Shown here: positions 37,118 through 45,834 of the stretch, in pieces
Layout: every line of letters starts with the position of its first letter
Numbering within the stretch: position 1 is the first letter of the stretch
Assembly: GCF_003326755.1 (NCBI RefSeq)
Contig: NZ_JPWH01000002.1
Location: 124,001-188,000 of the forward strand
Direction: 5' to 3'
Source of the DNA: Thalassospira profundimaris
GTDB lineage: Bacteria; Pseudomonadota; Alphaproteobacteria; Rhodospirillales; Thalassospiraceae
DNA: 64,000 bases
Translations under genes and position numbers: made by a program
Notes under the pieces: generated by a model
Database searches by the model: none
What the model was told of the DNA's origin: nothing
What the model saw: the letters and a program-made list of their open reading frames with translations, nothing else

Positions 37118-37888
37118 ATGGCCCCCGACGGGATTACGCTTTCTCATGTCAGCAAAACCTTTCGGGGTCGTGGCAAAACGGTTGAGGCACTCAGGGATGT
37201 GTCCCTGGGCTGCCCGGCCGGGTCTTTTACGGCCATTATCGGGCCGTCCGGTTGTGGCAAATCCACCGTTATGCGCATTGCTCTGGGGCTTGAAAATGCC
37301 GATAGCGGCGATGTGCTGATTGACGGCCAGGCCCCGCAGCAGGCCAGCCGGGCGGGTGTGACCGGTGTTGCCTTTCAGGATGCCGCCCTGTTGCCGTGGC
37401 GCAGTGTGCGCAAAAATATCGAGGTGCCGCTGGAGGTTCTGGGGCGCAAGTCCAAAGACCAGCAGGACCAGATTCAGGCGATGATCGAACTGGTTGGTTT
37501 GAAGGGCTTTGAAAACTCGCTGCCGGGCGAGCTTTCGGGTGGGATGCGTCAGCGTGTTGCCATTGCCCGTGCCCTTGTAATCCAGCCAAAGGTTCTGTTT
37601 CTTGACGAGCCCTTTGGCGCATTGGACCAGATTTTACGGCGACAAATGAATTTGGAATTGCAGCGTATCTGGATGGAAACCGGTGCAACCGCGCTGTTGG
37701 TGACGCATGGCATTGATGAAGCAGTTTTCCTGGCCGATCGCATTGTGGTGATGCACTCCAAACCGGGGCGCATTGCGGCGGTGATTGACGTGCCTTTTGC
37801 CCGGCCCCGGTTGGAAACACTGTTTTCTTCCCCTGAATTTCATCGGATGTGTGATCAGGTTGCCGAGGTTTTGTATGTCGTTGAATAA
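37118..37888 (+). CDS. ABC transporter ATP-binding protein (ThiZ/SsuB/TauB-like)
   Basis: A 256-aa ATPase of the nitrate/sulfonate/taurine-type importers. Walker A is GPSGCGKST near residue 45, the Q-loop is AFQDAALLPW, the signature is LSGGMRQR, Walker B is VLFLDEPFGALD and the switch histidine is in LLVTHGIDEA. GAGGAG precedes the ATG. It energises the adjacent importer. The permease gene begins inside its last codons (14-nt overlap), so translation is coupled. Confidence 0.93.
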   Translation: MAPDGITLSHVSKTFRGRGKTVEALRDVSLGCPAGSFTAIIGPSGCGKSTVMRIALGLENADSGDVLIDGQAPQQASRAGVTGVAFQDAALLPWRSVRKNIEVPLEVLGRKSKDQQDQIQAMIELVGLKGFENSLPGELSGGMRQRVAIARALVIQPKVLFLDEPFGALDQILRRQMNLELQRIWMETGATALLVTHGIDEAVFLADRIVVMHSKPGRIAAVIDVPFARPRLETLFSSPEFHRMCDQVAEVLYVVE

Positions 37889-39446
37889 CACAGCCCGTTT
37901 CAAGGCCGTGATCACGACACTCGGTCTTTTGCTGATCTGGGAAATTGTTGGCCGGTTTGATCTGGTGGCGGGCGGTGCCCTGCCGGGCCTTTCCGAAATT
38001 CTGATCCGCTTGTGGGCGGACCGCGCGGATTATCCGCAGCATATTCTGGCCACCCTGTATGGATCGGGGTTGGGGTTTGTTTTTGGTAATGTGCTGGGTG
38101 TCGGGGCGGGTATTTTGTTTGTTCTCTCTCCGGTGGCGCTACGGTTGTCACGCGGGGTGAATATTGCCATTTTTGCCCTGCCGCCGATTGCCATTGCCCC
38201 CATCCTGACATTGACCCTTTCGGGCATGACGCCGCGTGTCGTTTTGGCGACATTGGGGGTTTATTTTGTCACCATGACCGCCACTGTCATTGGGCTTAGC
38301 CAGGCGGACAGCCGGGCGGTTGATGTTGTGCGGGCCTATGGGGGTGGTAAATGGGCGATTATGCGCCTGGTGCAGTTGCGCGGTGCCCTGCCGTCCATCC
38401 TGTCGGGTTTTCGGGTCGCGGCACCCAATGCGGTTTTGGGGGCTATTCTGGCCGAATTCGGTGGCGGTGGCCGCTGGGGGCTGGGGGCTTATCTGTTGGG
38501 GTCGCTGGGCCGTGCGGAACCGGACCGCCTGTGGGGGATTGGTCTGGTGGCGACCCTGATTGCAGGCGTCAGCTATTTGCTTTTTGCGCTGTTATCAAGG
38601 CGGTTTTTGGGGGCAAGCCGGGCGGTTACAATGAATGCCGCCATCCCGGAGGCGCGAAATGTGGGGCAGAGTTTTCTGGCTCGTGCATTGACGACACTCG
38701 GCGCCTTTATTTTGCCTTTCGTGTTGTGGTGGGTTTTCATCCGGGCGCTGTCTGTGCCTGATATGATTGCCAAAACACCGTTGGGCGTGGTGGATTATCT
38801 GTTCTTTTCCCCGGCCGCGCACAATGCCCAGACCCGCTTGTGGCAGGCGGTCGTTGAAACATTACCCATTACCTTTATCGGGATGGCGGCGGGCCTGGCG
38901 GTTGCCTTTTTGCTGGCGATTTCAACACGGCTTTTCCCCCGGGTTTTAAACACCTTCATGCCCATTGCCCTGGTCACGCAAACCATGCCGCTGGTGGCGT
39001 TAACGCCGCTTCTGGTGTTGCTGCTGGGGCGTGGGACGTCCTTGACCCTGTGGGTGACGATTTCAGTCACGTTTTTCCCCGCCTTTGTTACATTGGCCCA
39101 GGGCATTGCGCTTGTGCCCAGAAGCGCGCGTGACGTGCCGCGGGCGTATGGTGCATCGGCCTGGCAGGAAATGCGTATGGTAACGATCCCCGCGTCATTG
39201 CCTTATCTGTTTGCCGCGACACGCCTGACGGTGCCGCGTGCGCTTTTGGGTGTGATGATCGCGCAATGGCTGGCAACAGGCAAGGGTTTGGGAAATCTGC
39301 TTAACCAGTCCCGGGGATATATGGATTACGGCATGATCTGGACGGTGGCGGTGCTGTCGGTCATTCTCTCGGTGGTGTTTTACCAGGTTGTGGTGATGGT
39401 TGAACGCCGGGTTTTAAAACGGTTGGGCATGCAGACAGCGGAATAG
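37875..39446 (+). CDS. Fused double-domain ABC transporter permease
   Basis: A 523-aa membrane protein that contains two complete BPD_transp_1 permease domains in one chain, about residues 1-255 and 275-523. Each ends with the same type of sequence: EFGGGGRWGLGAYL in the first half and QWLATGKGLGNLL in the second, matching the EAA-loop and following segment of SsuC/ThiX/TauC permeases. Normal members are about 250-280 aa and dimerise, so here the dimer is covalently linked. The start at 37875 overlaps the ATPase gene by 14 nt. It completes a three-component importer. Confidence 0.9.
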   Translation: MSLNNTARFKAVITTLGLLLIWEIVGRFDLVAGGALPGLSEILIRLWADRADYPQHILATLYGSGLGFVFGNVLGVGAGILFVLSPVALRLSRGVNIAIFALPPIAIAPILTLTLSGMTPRVVLATLGVYFVTMTATVIGLSQADSRAVDVVRAYGGGKWAIMRLVQLRGALPSILSGFRVAAPNAVLGAILAEFGGGGRWGLGAYLLGSLGRAEPDRLWGIGLVATLIAGVSYLLFALLSRRFLGASRAVTMNAAIPEARNVGQSFLARALTTLGAFILPFVLWWVFIRALSVPDMIAKTPLGVVDYLFFSPAAHNAQTRLWQAVVETLPITFIGMAAGLAVAFLLAISTRLFPRVLNTFMPIALVTQTMPLVALTPLLVLLLGRGTSLTLWVTISVTFFPAFVTLAQGIALVPRSARDVPRAYGASAWQEMRMVTIPASLPYLFAATRLTVPRALLGVMIAQWLATGKGLGNLLNQSRGYMDYGMIWTVAVLSVILSVVFYQVVVMVERRVLKRLGMQTAE

Positions 39447-39485
39447 AAGCAATGCCTGTCGTAAAGCGTTAACAATTGACGGAAA

Positions 39486-39506
39486 ACGGGCCGTTTACCG
39501 GCCCGT
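39486..39506. terminator. Hairpin between the convergent ABC permease and SDR genes
   Basis: ACGGGCCG (39486-39493) pairs with CGGCCCGT (39499-39506), loop TTTAC. Only the minus strand continues with TTTT, so it serves mainly the SDR transcript but may stop both. Confidence 0.6.
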
Positions 39507-39539
39507 TGTAGCAGTAAACTCAATGGTAATTAGTATCTG

Positions 39540-40250
39540 CTATGCTCGAAGTATTTCGCCGTGATGGGGGCAATCATCGGCGGCCAGATCGACGAAAATA
39601 TCGGTGATGGTTTCTGGCGTTGGCAGGGTTTCCGGGTCTTCGCCGGGATAGGCGGTGGCGCGCATGGTGGTGCGGATGCGGCCCGGATTGACCAGATTGA
39701 CCTTAACCTTGCTGTCGTCCATTTCCTGGGCATAGGACAGCACCAGAGATTCAAGGGCGGCTTTGGTCGAGGCATAAAGCCCCCAATAGGCGCGACCTTT
39801 GGCCGATGCGCCTGAAGTTACGAAAATGGCGCGACCGGCATCGGAAAAGCGCAGCAGCTTATCCACGCTGCGGATCAGGCGGAAATTGGCGGTGACATTG
39901 ACGGCATAGGTGTTTTCAAACATTTGCGTGTCAATATGGCCAACCGGGGCCAGTTCGCCGAGAACGGCGGCATTGCCAACAACAATGTCGAGCTTGCCGA
40001 AACGCTCATAGATTGACGCACCCATGGCATCAATCTTTTCATACATTGTCAGATCGAGCGGCAGCAGCACGGCTTTGCCGCCTGCCGCGCGGATTTCATC
40101 GTCGAGTTCTTCGAGTGCGCCGACATTGCGGCCCAGCGCAATGACGGTAGCACCTTCATCGGCATAGCGTTTGGCAATCGCCCGGCCAATGCCGTGCGAC
40201 GCCCCTGTCACCAGCGCGATTTTGCCTTCAAGACGTTTTTGCGTACTCAT
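39540..40250 (-). CDS. Short-chain dehydrogenase/reductase
   Basis: A 236-aa SDR. The cofactor motif is VTGASHGIGRA near residue 14, NAAV replaces the usual NNAG near residue 92, the catalytic Ser-Tyr-Lys appears as TSGAS then YASTK, and NLVNPGRIRT follows. It uses NAD(P)H on an unknown substrate. The ATG overlaps the purF stop by 4 nt (ATGA), so it is translationally coupled to purF, an arrangement common in alphaproteobacteria although no purine role is known for it. Confidence 0.87.
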   Translation of the reverse strand: MSTQKRLEGKIALVTGASHGIGRAIAKRYADEGATVIALGRNVGALEELDDEIRAAGGKAVLLPLDLTMYEKIDAMGASIYERFGKLDIVVGNAAVLGELAPVGHIDTQMFENTYAVNVTANFRLIRSVDKLLRFSDAGRAIFVTSGASAKGRAYWGLYASTKAALESLVLSYAQEMDDSKVKVNLVNPGRIRTTMRATAYPGEDPETLPTPETITDIFVDLAADDCPHHGEILRA

Positions 40251-41710
40251 GCCGAACGTCTTTCAACAAGCTGGGAGAGCTTGCGGTTTTTGTTTTCTTC
40301 GGCGGTATGATCGACCAGGCGAATGGGATAATCGCCCGAGAAACAAGCATCGCAGAAGGCCGGGTTTTCGGCATCGCGGCCCGGCAGGCCGGTGGCGCGA
40401 TAAAGCCCGTCAATGCTGACGAAGGCAAGGCTGTCCACGCCGATCATTTTTGCCATTTCGGCAATGTCGTGGTTGGCCGCCATCAACTTTTCCTTCGACG
40501 GTGTATCCACACCATAAAAGCAGGGATGCGCGGTGGGCGGGCTGGTGATGCGCATATGCACCTCGGCCGCACCGGCCTGACGGACCAGTTCGACGATCTT
40601 GGTCGAAGTGGTGCCCCGCACGATGGAATCATCCACCAGCACAACGCGCTTGCCCTTGAGCTTACCGGGATTGGCGTTGTGTTTCAGTTTCACGCCAAGA
40701 TGGCGGATCTGATCGGTCGGTTCAATGAAGGTCCGGCCGACATAATGGTTGCGGATGATGCCCAGTTCAAACGGAATACCCGATTCTTCGGCATAACCCA
40801 GGGCGGATGGCACACCGGAATCAGGGATCGGCACGACAACATCGGCTTCAACGGCAGATTCACGGGCCAGCTCGCGGCCGATATTTTTGCGCACGTCATA
40901 AACGCTTGTGCCTTCGACAATGCTGTCGGGGCGGGCGAAATAGACATGTTCAAAAATGCAGAAGCGCGATTTGACCGGTTTGAACGGCTTGATCGAACGA
41001 ATGCCTTCATCGGTGATTTCGACGATTTCACCCGGTTCGACGTCGCGGATAAATTCCGCGCCTACAATGTCCAGGCCGACCGTTTCCGATGAAAAGATGT
41101 AGGAGTCGTGCAGTTTGCCAAGTACGAGCGGCCGCACACCCAGCGGGTCACGCACACCGATCAGCTTCTTTTGGGTCATGACGACCAGGCTGTAAGCCCC
41201 TTCGACCTGACGCAGCGCATCGATCAGGCGATCGACGATTTTTTCGTAAAGGCTGGTGGCGATCAGGTGAATAAAGACCTCGGTATCGGCCGTGGACTGG
41301 AAAATCGAGCCCCGACGCACCAGGCGGTCCCGTACGGCAAGGGCGTTGGTCAGATTGCCGTTATGGGCAATCGCCAAACCGCCAAATTCAAAATCGGCAA
41401 ACAGGGGCTGCACATTGCGAAGGCCTTTGCCGCCGGCGGTAGAATACCGTACATGGCCCACGGCACGATGGCCGGGCAGGCTTTCGATGACATCCTGGGA
41501 GCCAAAAATATCGCCAACCTGGCCTGACGCCCGATGGGCGGGAAAGTCAGAACCATCGTAGGCAACGATACCGGCCGCTTCCTGGCCGCGATGCTGCAGG
41601 GCATGAAGGCCAAGGGCGGTTAGGGCCGCCGCATCGGACGAACCAAAAACGCCAAAAACGCCACACTCTTCGCGCAGCTTGTCGTCATCAAATGGGTTGG
41701 TGGTCAGCAT
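40247..41710 (-). CDS. purF: Amidophosphoribosyltransferase
   Basis: A 487-aa enzyme for the first step of purine synthesis, making phosphoribosylamine from PRPP and glutamine. Cys16 (EECGVFGVFG) is the glutaminase nucleophile and becomes N-terminal after removal of a 15-residue propeptide, as in the Bacillus-type enzymes. The PRPP loop is VVLVDDSIVRGTTS near residue 360. The start at 41710 is fixed by the propeptide length; a longer frame is not needed. cvpA lies upstream on the same strand, as in many genomes. Confidence 0.95.
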   Translation of the reverse strand: MLTTNPFDDDKLREECGVFGVFGSSDAAALTALGLHALQHRGQEAAGIVAYDGSDFPAHRASGQVGDIFGSQDVIESLPGHRAVGHVRYSTAGGKGLRNVQPLFADFEFGGLAIAHNGNLTNALAVRDRLVRRGSIFQSTADTEVFIHLIATSLYEKIVDRLIDALRQVEGAYSLVVMTQKKLIGVRDPLGVRPLVLGKLHDSYIFSSETVGLDIVGAEFIRDVEPGEIVEITDEGIRSIKPFKPVKSRFCIFEHVYFARPDSIVEGTSVYDVRKNIGRELARESAVEADVVVPIPDSGVPSALGYAEESGIPFELGIIRNHYVGRTFIEPTDQIRHLGVKLKHNANPGKLKGKRVVLVDDSIVRGTTSTKIVELVRQAGAAEVHMRITSPPTAHPCFYGVDTPSKEKLMAANHDIAEMAKMIGVDSLAFVSIDGLYRATGLPGRDAENPAFCDACFSGDYPIRLVDHTAEENKNRKLSQLVERRSA

Positions 41711-41939
41711 GAGTGGGTTCCGCTCTCTCGCCGGTGGCGTCTGTCGGATGCCGCACGCGTTAACGAAATCCCGACGCCTCACTCGTTGGGGATCACCACC
41801 AGGGGCAATCCATATCTTCGCGCGAGGGCGTTGTATAACGCTTTTGGGTGTTTGGTCCAGAACCTTTTACGAATCAACCAGCCGGTAATGTTGTTTAAAA
41901 CCATTTTACCCGTGAATGAACAGGGGGCGTTTGCGGTTT

Positions 41940-42626
41940 TTATTGCTGGGTCACAGCATCGATCAGGCGGTTTTTGGCGTCGATTTCTTCCTGAGTATAT
42001 CCTTTGATAGGCGCGGTTTCCTTGGCTTTTGGCGTGGGGCCGAGCAATTTGCGATAGGTTTGATCGCGGGCATCGGCCTCGCGCTGGGTGCGGGCAATTT
42101 CCTCGGCGGTATTGTCAAACAGCGCATCGGGCATGGCTGCCTTGAGTAAATAGGCACCCTCCTGCAAGACGGGGCGGGTGCGCGCGGTTTGCACCCATTC
42201 GGGTTGCTGGGCCGGGGGCATCAACCAGGAAAGCGCCAGATAGGCAATACAAACAACAAGCCCGCCGCGCACCAGACCAAAAATAAATCCCAGCGTGCTA
42301 TCAAGGCTATCCAGGCCGGAATTTTGCACGGCCTTGGCAATGCGGCCACTGATGAAGGAGAAAATCAGAAACGAAATGACAAACAGGCCAATGCCGGTGG
42401 CAAGATCTGCAATAAGCTGGGAGGGGATGAGTTCGCGGACATAAGGCCGGGCAACCGGATAGCCATAAAGGGCGGTTACACCTGCACCAACCCAGCCCAG
42501 CATCGAAAGGCTTTCATGAACAAAACCGCGAAAGAATGCAAACAGGCCCGAGAGGAGGACAATCGCCACCACGACCAGATCAAAAACGTCTCTGGCACCC
42601 AGTTCTGAGAGGAAGGAAAAGTCCAT
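41940..42626 (-). CDS. cvpA: CvpA family membrane protein
   Basis: A 228-aa protein with four membrane segments in the first 150 residues and a charged cytoplasmic tail rich in Ala, Lys and Glu. The N-terminal FDLVVVAIVLLSGLFAFFRGFVHE and the central TLGFIFGLVRGGLVV are CvpA hallmarks. CvpA is named for colicin V production and has been tied to envelope stress tolerance; its mechanism is unsettled. It stands between radA and purF on the same strand. The 230 nt before purF hold no gene. Confidence 0.9.
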   Translation of the reverse strand: MDFSFLSELGARDVFDLVVVAIVLLSGLFAFFRGFVHESLSMLGWVGAGVTALYGYPVARPYVRELIPSQLIADLATGIGLFVISFLIFSFISGRIAKAVQNSGLDSLDSTLGFIFGLVRGGLVVCIAYLALSWLMPPAQQPEWVQTARTRPVLQEGAYLLKAAMPDALFDNTAEEIARTQREADARDQTYRKLLGPTPKAKETAPIKGYTQEEIDAKNRLIDAVTQQ

Positions 42627-42686
42627 TCTGTGTTGGTCCTGTTATCGGAAAGCATCCCCAATGGGCGCCCCTGGCGAATTGCCTGT

Positions 42687-44099
42687 TTAATACATGCCTT
42701 CGCGCGGGCGCACCTTTTCGCGAACATCTTGGCCGAATAAATTTACCAAATCCTGAAGATGACTGATTTCAACCTGTTTCAGGCCCTTGATGGTCAGCTT
42801 CTTTTTCGCGTTCTGGCCGTGACGGGGAATATAGCCATTGGCAAAGCCCAGTTTGGCCGCTTCTTTCAGGCGGGCTTCGATTTGCCCGACCGGGCGGACT
42901 TCGCCAGAAAGGCCGATTTCGCCAACAATGACGGTTTCGGCCGGAACTGGCACATCGGCCACAGCAGAAATAAGGGCAGAGGCGACGGCAAGATCGGCGG
43001 CGGGTTCACCGACGCGAAGCCCCCCCGCAACGTTCAGGTAAACGTCAAACTGGCTAAGCGGCAGGCCACAGCGGGCATCCAGCACAGCCAAAATCATATT
43101 CATGCGGGCGGAATCCCAACCGACAACGGCACGGCGTGGGGTTGCCAGGGCCGATTGCGCGACCAGCGCCTGAATTTCCACCAGCATCGGGCGGGTGCCT
43201 TCCAGCCCGGCAAAAACGGCGGTGCCACTGACGGGCGCATCACGGTCGGCCAGAAACAGGGCGGACGGGTTGGGGACTTCGACCAGCCCGGCATCGCCCA
43301 TTTCAAACACGCCAATTTCATCTGTGGCCCCAAAACGGTTTTTGACTGCGCGCAAAATACGGAACTGGTGGCCGCGTTCGCCTTCAAAATACAGCACCGT
43401 ATCCACCATATGTTCCAGCACACGGGGACCGGCGATCTGGCCTTCCTTGGTGACATGGCCGACCAGGATCACGGCAAACCCCTTGCGCTTGGCAAGGCGG
43501 ATCAATTCCAGTGCACAAGCCCGTACCTGGGAAACGGTACCCGGTGCACTATCGAGCGTATCGGCATACATGGTCTGGATCGAGTCGATGACGACCACTT
43601 CATGGCTGCTTTGATCCAGTGTGGTGATGATGTCGCGCAGGCTGGTGGCGGCGGCAAAATCGACTCTGGATTTTTCGAGGCCAAGGCGGGCGGCACGCAT
43701 GCGCACCTGGTCAACCGCCTCTTCGCCCGAAATATAGGCGCATTTATGCCGTGCGGCCAAAACCCCGACCGCCTGAAGCAATATGGTGGATTTGCCAATA
43801 CCCGGGTCGCCGCCCACCAGCAGGGCAGAACCGGGAACAAGGCCGCCGCCACAGGCGCGGTCCAGTTCGGTAATGCCGGTAATGATGCGGGGCGGGCGGG
43901 CACTTTCGCCCTCCAGGGCGACAAAATCCAGTTGTTTGCCGCGTGCACCGCCGGTGATACCGCCGGTCGCCTTCGGCCCCGCCTCGATGCGTTCTTCCTC
44001 GATGGTGTTCCAGGAATCGCAGGCATCACAATGGCCTGTCCATTTCCGGTATTCGGCACCGCAATTCTGGCAGATGAAACGGCTTTGGGTCTTTGCCAC
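42687..44099 (-). CDS. radA: DNA repair protein RadA
   Basis: A 470-aa RecA-like protein. It has an N-terminal C4 zinc finger (Cys10, Cys13, Cys24, Cys27 in CQNCG and CDAC), Walker A GGDPGIGKST near residue 95, the RadA-specific KNRFG motif (VKNRFGATDEIGVF) and a C-terminal Lon-like domain. It processes branched recombination intermediates and helps unwind DNA around RecA filaments. The start codon is GTG at 44099 with GGAG 7 nt upstream. It lies between mlaF and cvpA. Confidence 0.95.
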   Translation of the reverse strand: MAKTQSRFICQNCGAEYRKWTGHCDACDSWNTIEEERIEAGPKATGGITGGARGKQLDFVALEGESARPPRIITGITELDRACGGGLVPGSALLVGGDPGIGKSTILLQAVGVLAARHKCAYISGEEAVDQVRMRAARLGLEKSRVDFAAATSLRDIITTLDQSSHEVVVIDSIQTMYADTLDSAPGTVSQVRACALELIRLAKRKGFAVILVGHVTKEGQIAGPRVLEHMVDTVLYFEGERGHQFRILRAVKNRFGATDEIGVFEMGDAGLVEVPNPSALFLADRDAPVSGTAVFAGLEGTRPMLVEIQALVAQSALATPRRAVVGWDSARMNMILAVLDARCGLPLSQFDVYLNVAGGLRVGEPAADLAVASALISAVADVPVPAETVIVGEIGLSGEVRPVGQIEARLKEAAKLGFANGYIPRHGQNAKKKLTIKGLKQVEISHLQDLVNLFGQDVREKVRPREGMY

Positions 44100-44214
44100 G
44101 AAAAGCTCCGCTGAATTTTAACATGTCGGCTATCACGCAGTTGCCCGTGCCTTTGGCAGGGGGGCGGGCCTGTAAGCCGCTTAAAGCGTGACGATAGGCA
44201 ATTTTTTATCGGGG

Positions 44215-44991
44215 TTAAAGATGCTTGAGGTCAAGATCAAGCGGACCTTCGGTATTGCCCGAGATGAATTGCTGCAAATAGGGATTGTCGCTGGTTTCAA
44301 CATCGGCAACCGGACCATCCCAAATGATCGTTCCCTTGTAAAGAAAGGCAATACGATCGGCAATTTTGCGCGCACTGGCCATGTCGTGGGTAATGGTCAG
44401 TGCACAGGCCCCCAGCTCCCGCGTGCATTTGACGATAAGGTCATTAATAACATCGCCCATGATCGGGTCGATGCCGGTTGTCGGTTCGTCAAAAAACAGA
44501 ATTTCCGGGCGGGTGGCAATGGCACGGGCCAGGCCAACACGCTTTTGCATCCCGCCAGATAGCGATGCAGGGGACAAAGGCGCAATTTCCGGGCCCAGAC
44601 CCACATCGGAAAGGCGTTTAATGGCAATGTCGTGCGCTTCCTTGCGGGGCATGCCCTGGCCCTCGATCAGGCCGAAGGCGACATTTTCCCAGACCGAAAG
44701 CGAATCAAACAAAGCCGCCCCCTGAAACAGCATGCCGGATTTGGCCTGCATGGCTTCATTGGTCTTGCGGTCCGCCCCGACCATTTCCACGCCATCAATT
44801 TTAATCGAGCCACTATCGGGCGTAAGAAGGCCGAGAATACATTTCAGCGTGACGGATTTACCCGTGCCCGAACCACCAATGATGGCAACAGATTCGCCAG
44901 CGGCAACATCCAGGTTAACGCCCTGCAGGACCTTTTTGGTTCCAAACCCCTTGTGAAGGTCGGTCAGGCTTATTTTCGGGCTGTCAGACAT
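44215..44991 (-). CDS. mlaF: ABC transporter ATP-binding protein, MlaF/Ttg2A type
   Basis: A 258-aa ATPase. Walker A is GGSGTGKS, the Q-loop is LFQGAALFDSLSV (the FQ-x-GALF form is typical of MlaF), the signature is LSGGMQKRVGLARA, and Walker B is ILFFDEPTTGIDP. With MlaE it should drive phospholipid transport between the membranes, helping keep outer-membrane lipid asymmetry. The start is 15 nt after mlaE. The MCE-domain partner MlaD is not here, so it must be encoded elsewhere or the pair works differently. Confidence 0.9.
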   Translation of the reverse strand: MSDSPKISLTDLHKGFGTKKVLQGVNLDVAAGESVAIIGGSGTGKSVTLKCILGLLTPDSGSIKIDGVEMVGADRKTNEAMQAKSGMLFQGAALFDSLSVWENVAFGLIEGQGMPRKEAHDIAIKRLSDVGLGPEIAPLSPASLSGGMQKRVGLARAIATRPEILFFDEPTTGIDPIMGDVINDLIVKCTRELGACALTITHDMASARKIADRIAFLYKGTIIWDGPVADVETSDNPYLQQFISGNTEGPLDLDLKHL

Positions 44992-45006
44992 GTTTTGCGG
45001 CCCTGC

Positions 45007-45780
45007 TTAGCGAACAAAGAACAGTTCGGTCACGACATAGTTGGCGATCAGGATCAGGATGGAGCTGGAAACCACGGCATTCGTGGTGGCCTGCCCAACG
45101 CCCTGCGCGCCGCCGCGCGAATGATAGCCCTGATAACAGCCCATCAGCGTAATGATAAAACCAAATACCGCCGCCTTGACCAGCCCCGAAACCACATCAA
45201 GCGTTTCCAGATACTGAAAGGTGTTTTGGATATAGGAGCCGGAATTAAAGGACAGTTTGTTCACGCCCACAATGTAACCGCCCATCACCCCGATAATATC
45301 GCCAATGAAAACAAGGATCGGCAGGGTAATAAGCCCGGCAAGCACGCGCGGGACCACCAGATATTTAAACGGGTTGGTCGAAAGTGTGACCAGCGCATCA
45401 ATCTGTTCGGTCACCCGCATGGTGCCAATTTCAGCCGCAATGGCCGCACCGACCCGGCCTGCCACCATCAAGCCAGCCAAAACCGGGCCCAATTCGCGGG
45501 TCATGGAAATGACAACCACGGTGGCAACGGCACTTTCGGCCGAAAAACGTGAAAAGCCGGAATAACTTTGCAGGGCCAGAACCATACCGGCAAACAGCGT
45601 CGTCATGGCGACAACCGGCAGCGAATAATAGCCGATTTCGCACATTTGTTTAAAAATCAGCCGGAAATAAAAGCGCGGTGTAACGCAATGCACCAGCGTT
45701 TTTACGGCAAAGATTGTGACCCGGCCGACAACAGCCAAAAATGCAAGAAATATCCGGCCTATTGGCGCTAAAATCGGCAT
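45007..45780 (-). CDS. mlaE: MlaE-type lipid ABC transporter permease
   Basis: A 257-aa inner-membrane permease with five or six membrane segments. Family features are GYYSLPVVAMTTLFAGMVLA, of which TTLFAGMVLALQ is typical, then ELGPVLAGLMVAGRVGAAIAAE (read as TRELGPVLAGLM and AGRVGAAIAAEIGTM). It works with MlaF. ATG at 45780 is preferred; a TTG 14 codons upstream would add a charged stretch. It lies between alr and mlaF on the same strand. Confidence 0.92.
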   Translation of the reverse strand: MPILAPIGRIFLAFLAVVGRVTIFAVKTLVHCVTPRFYFRLIFKQMCEIGYYSLPVVAMTTLFAGMVLALQSYSGFSRFSAESAVATVVVISMTRELGPVLAGLMVAGRVGAAIAAEIGTMRVTEQIDALVTLSTNPFKYLVVPRVLAGLITLPILVFIGDIIGVMGGYIVGVNKLSFNSGSYIQNTFQYLETLDVVSGLVKAAVFGFIITLMGCYQGYHSRGGAQGVGQATTNAVVSSSILILIANYVVTELFFVR

Positions 45781-45834
45781 CTGGGACGTTATTCCCCTGT
45801 TCTTGGCGTTCTGGTAGCGCAAACGCGCACCGGA

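Noticed and set aside
42759-44114. 451-aa plus-strand frame over radA
   Set aside because: Antisense shadow of radA with no recognisable domain.
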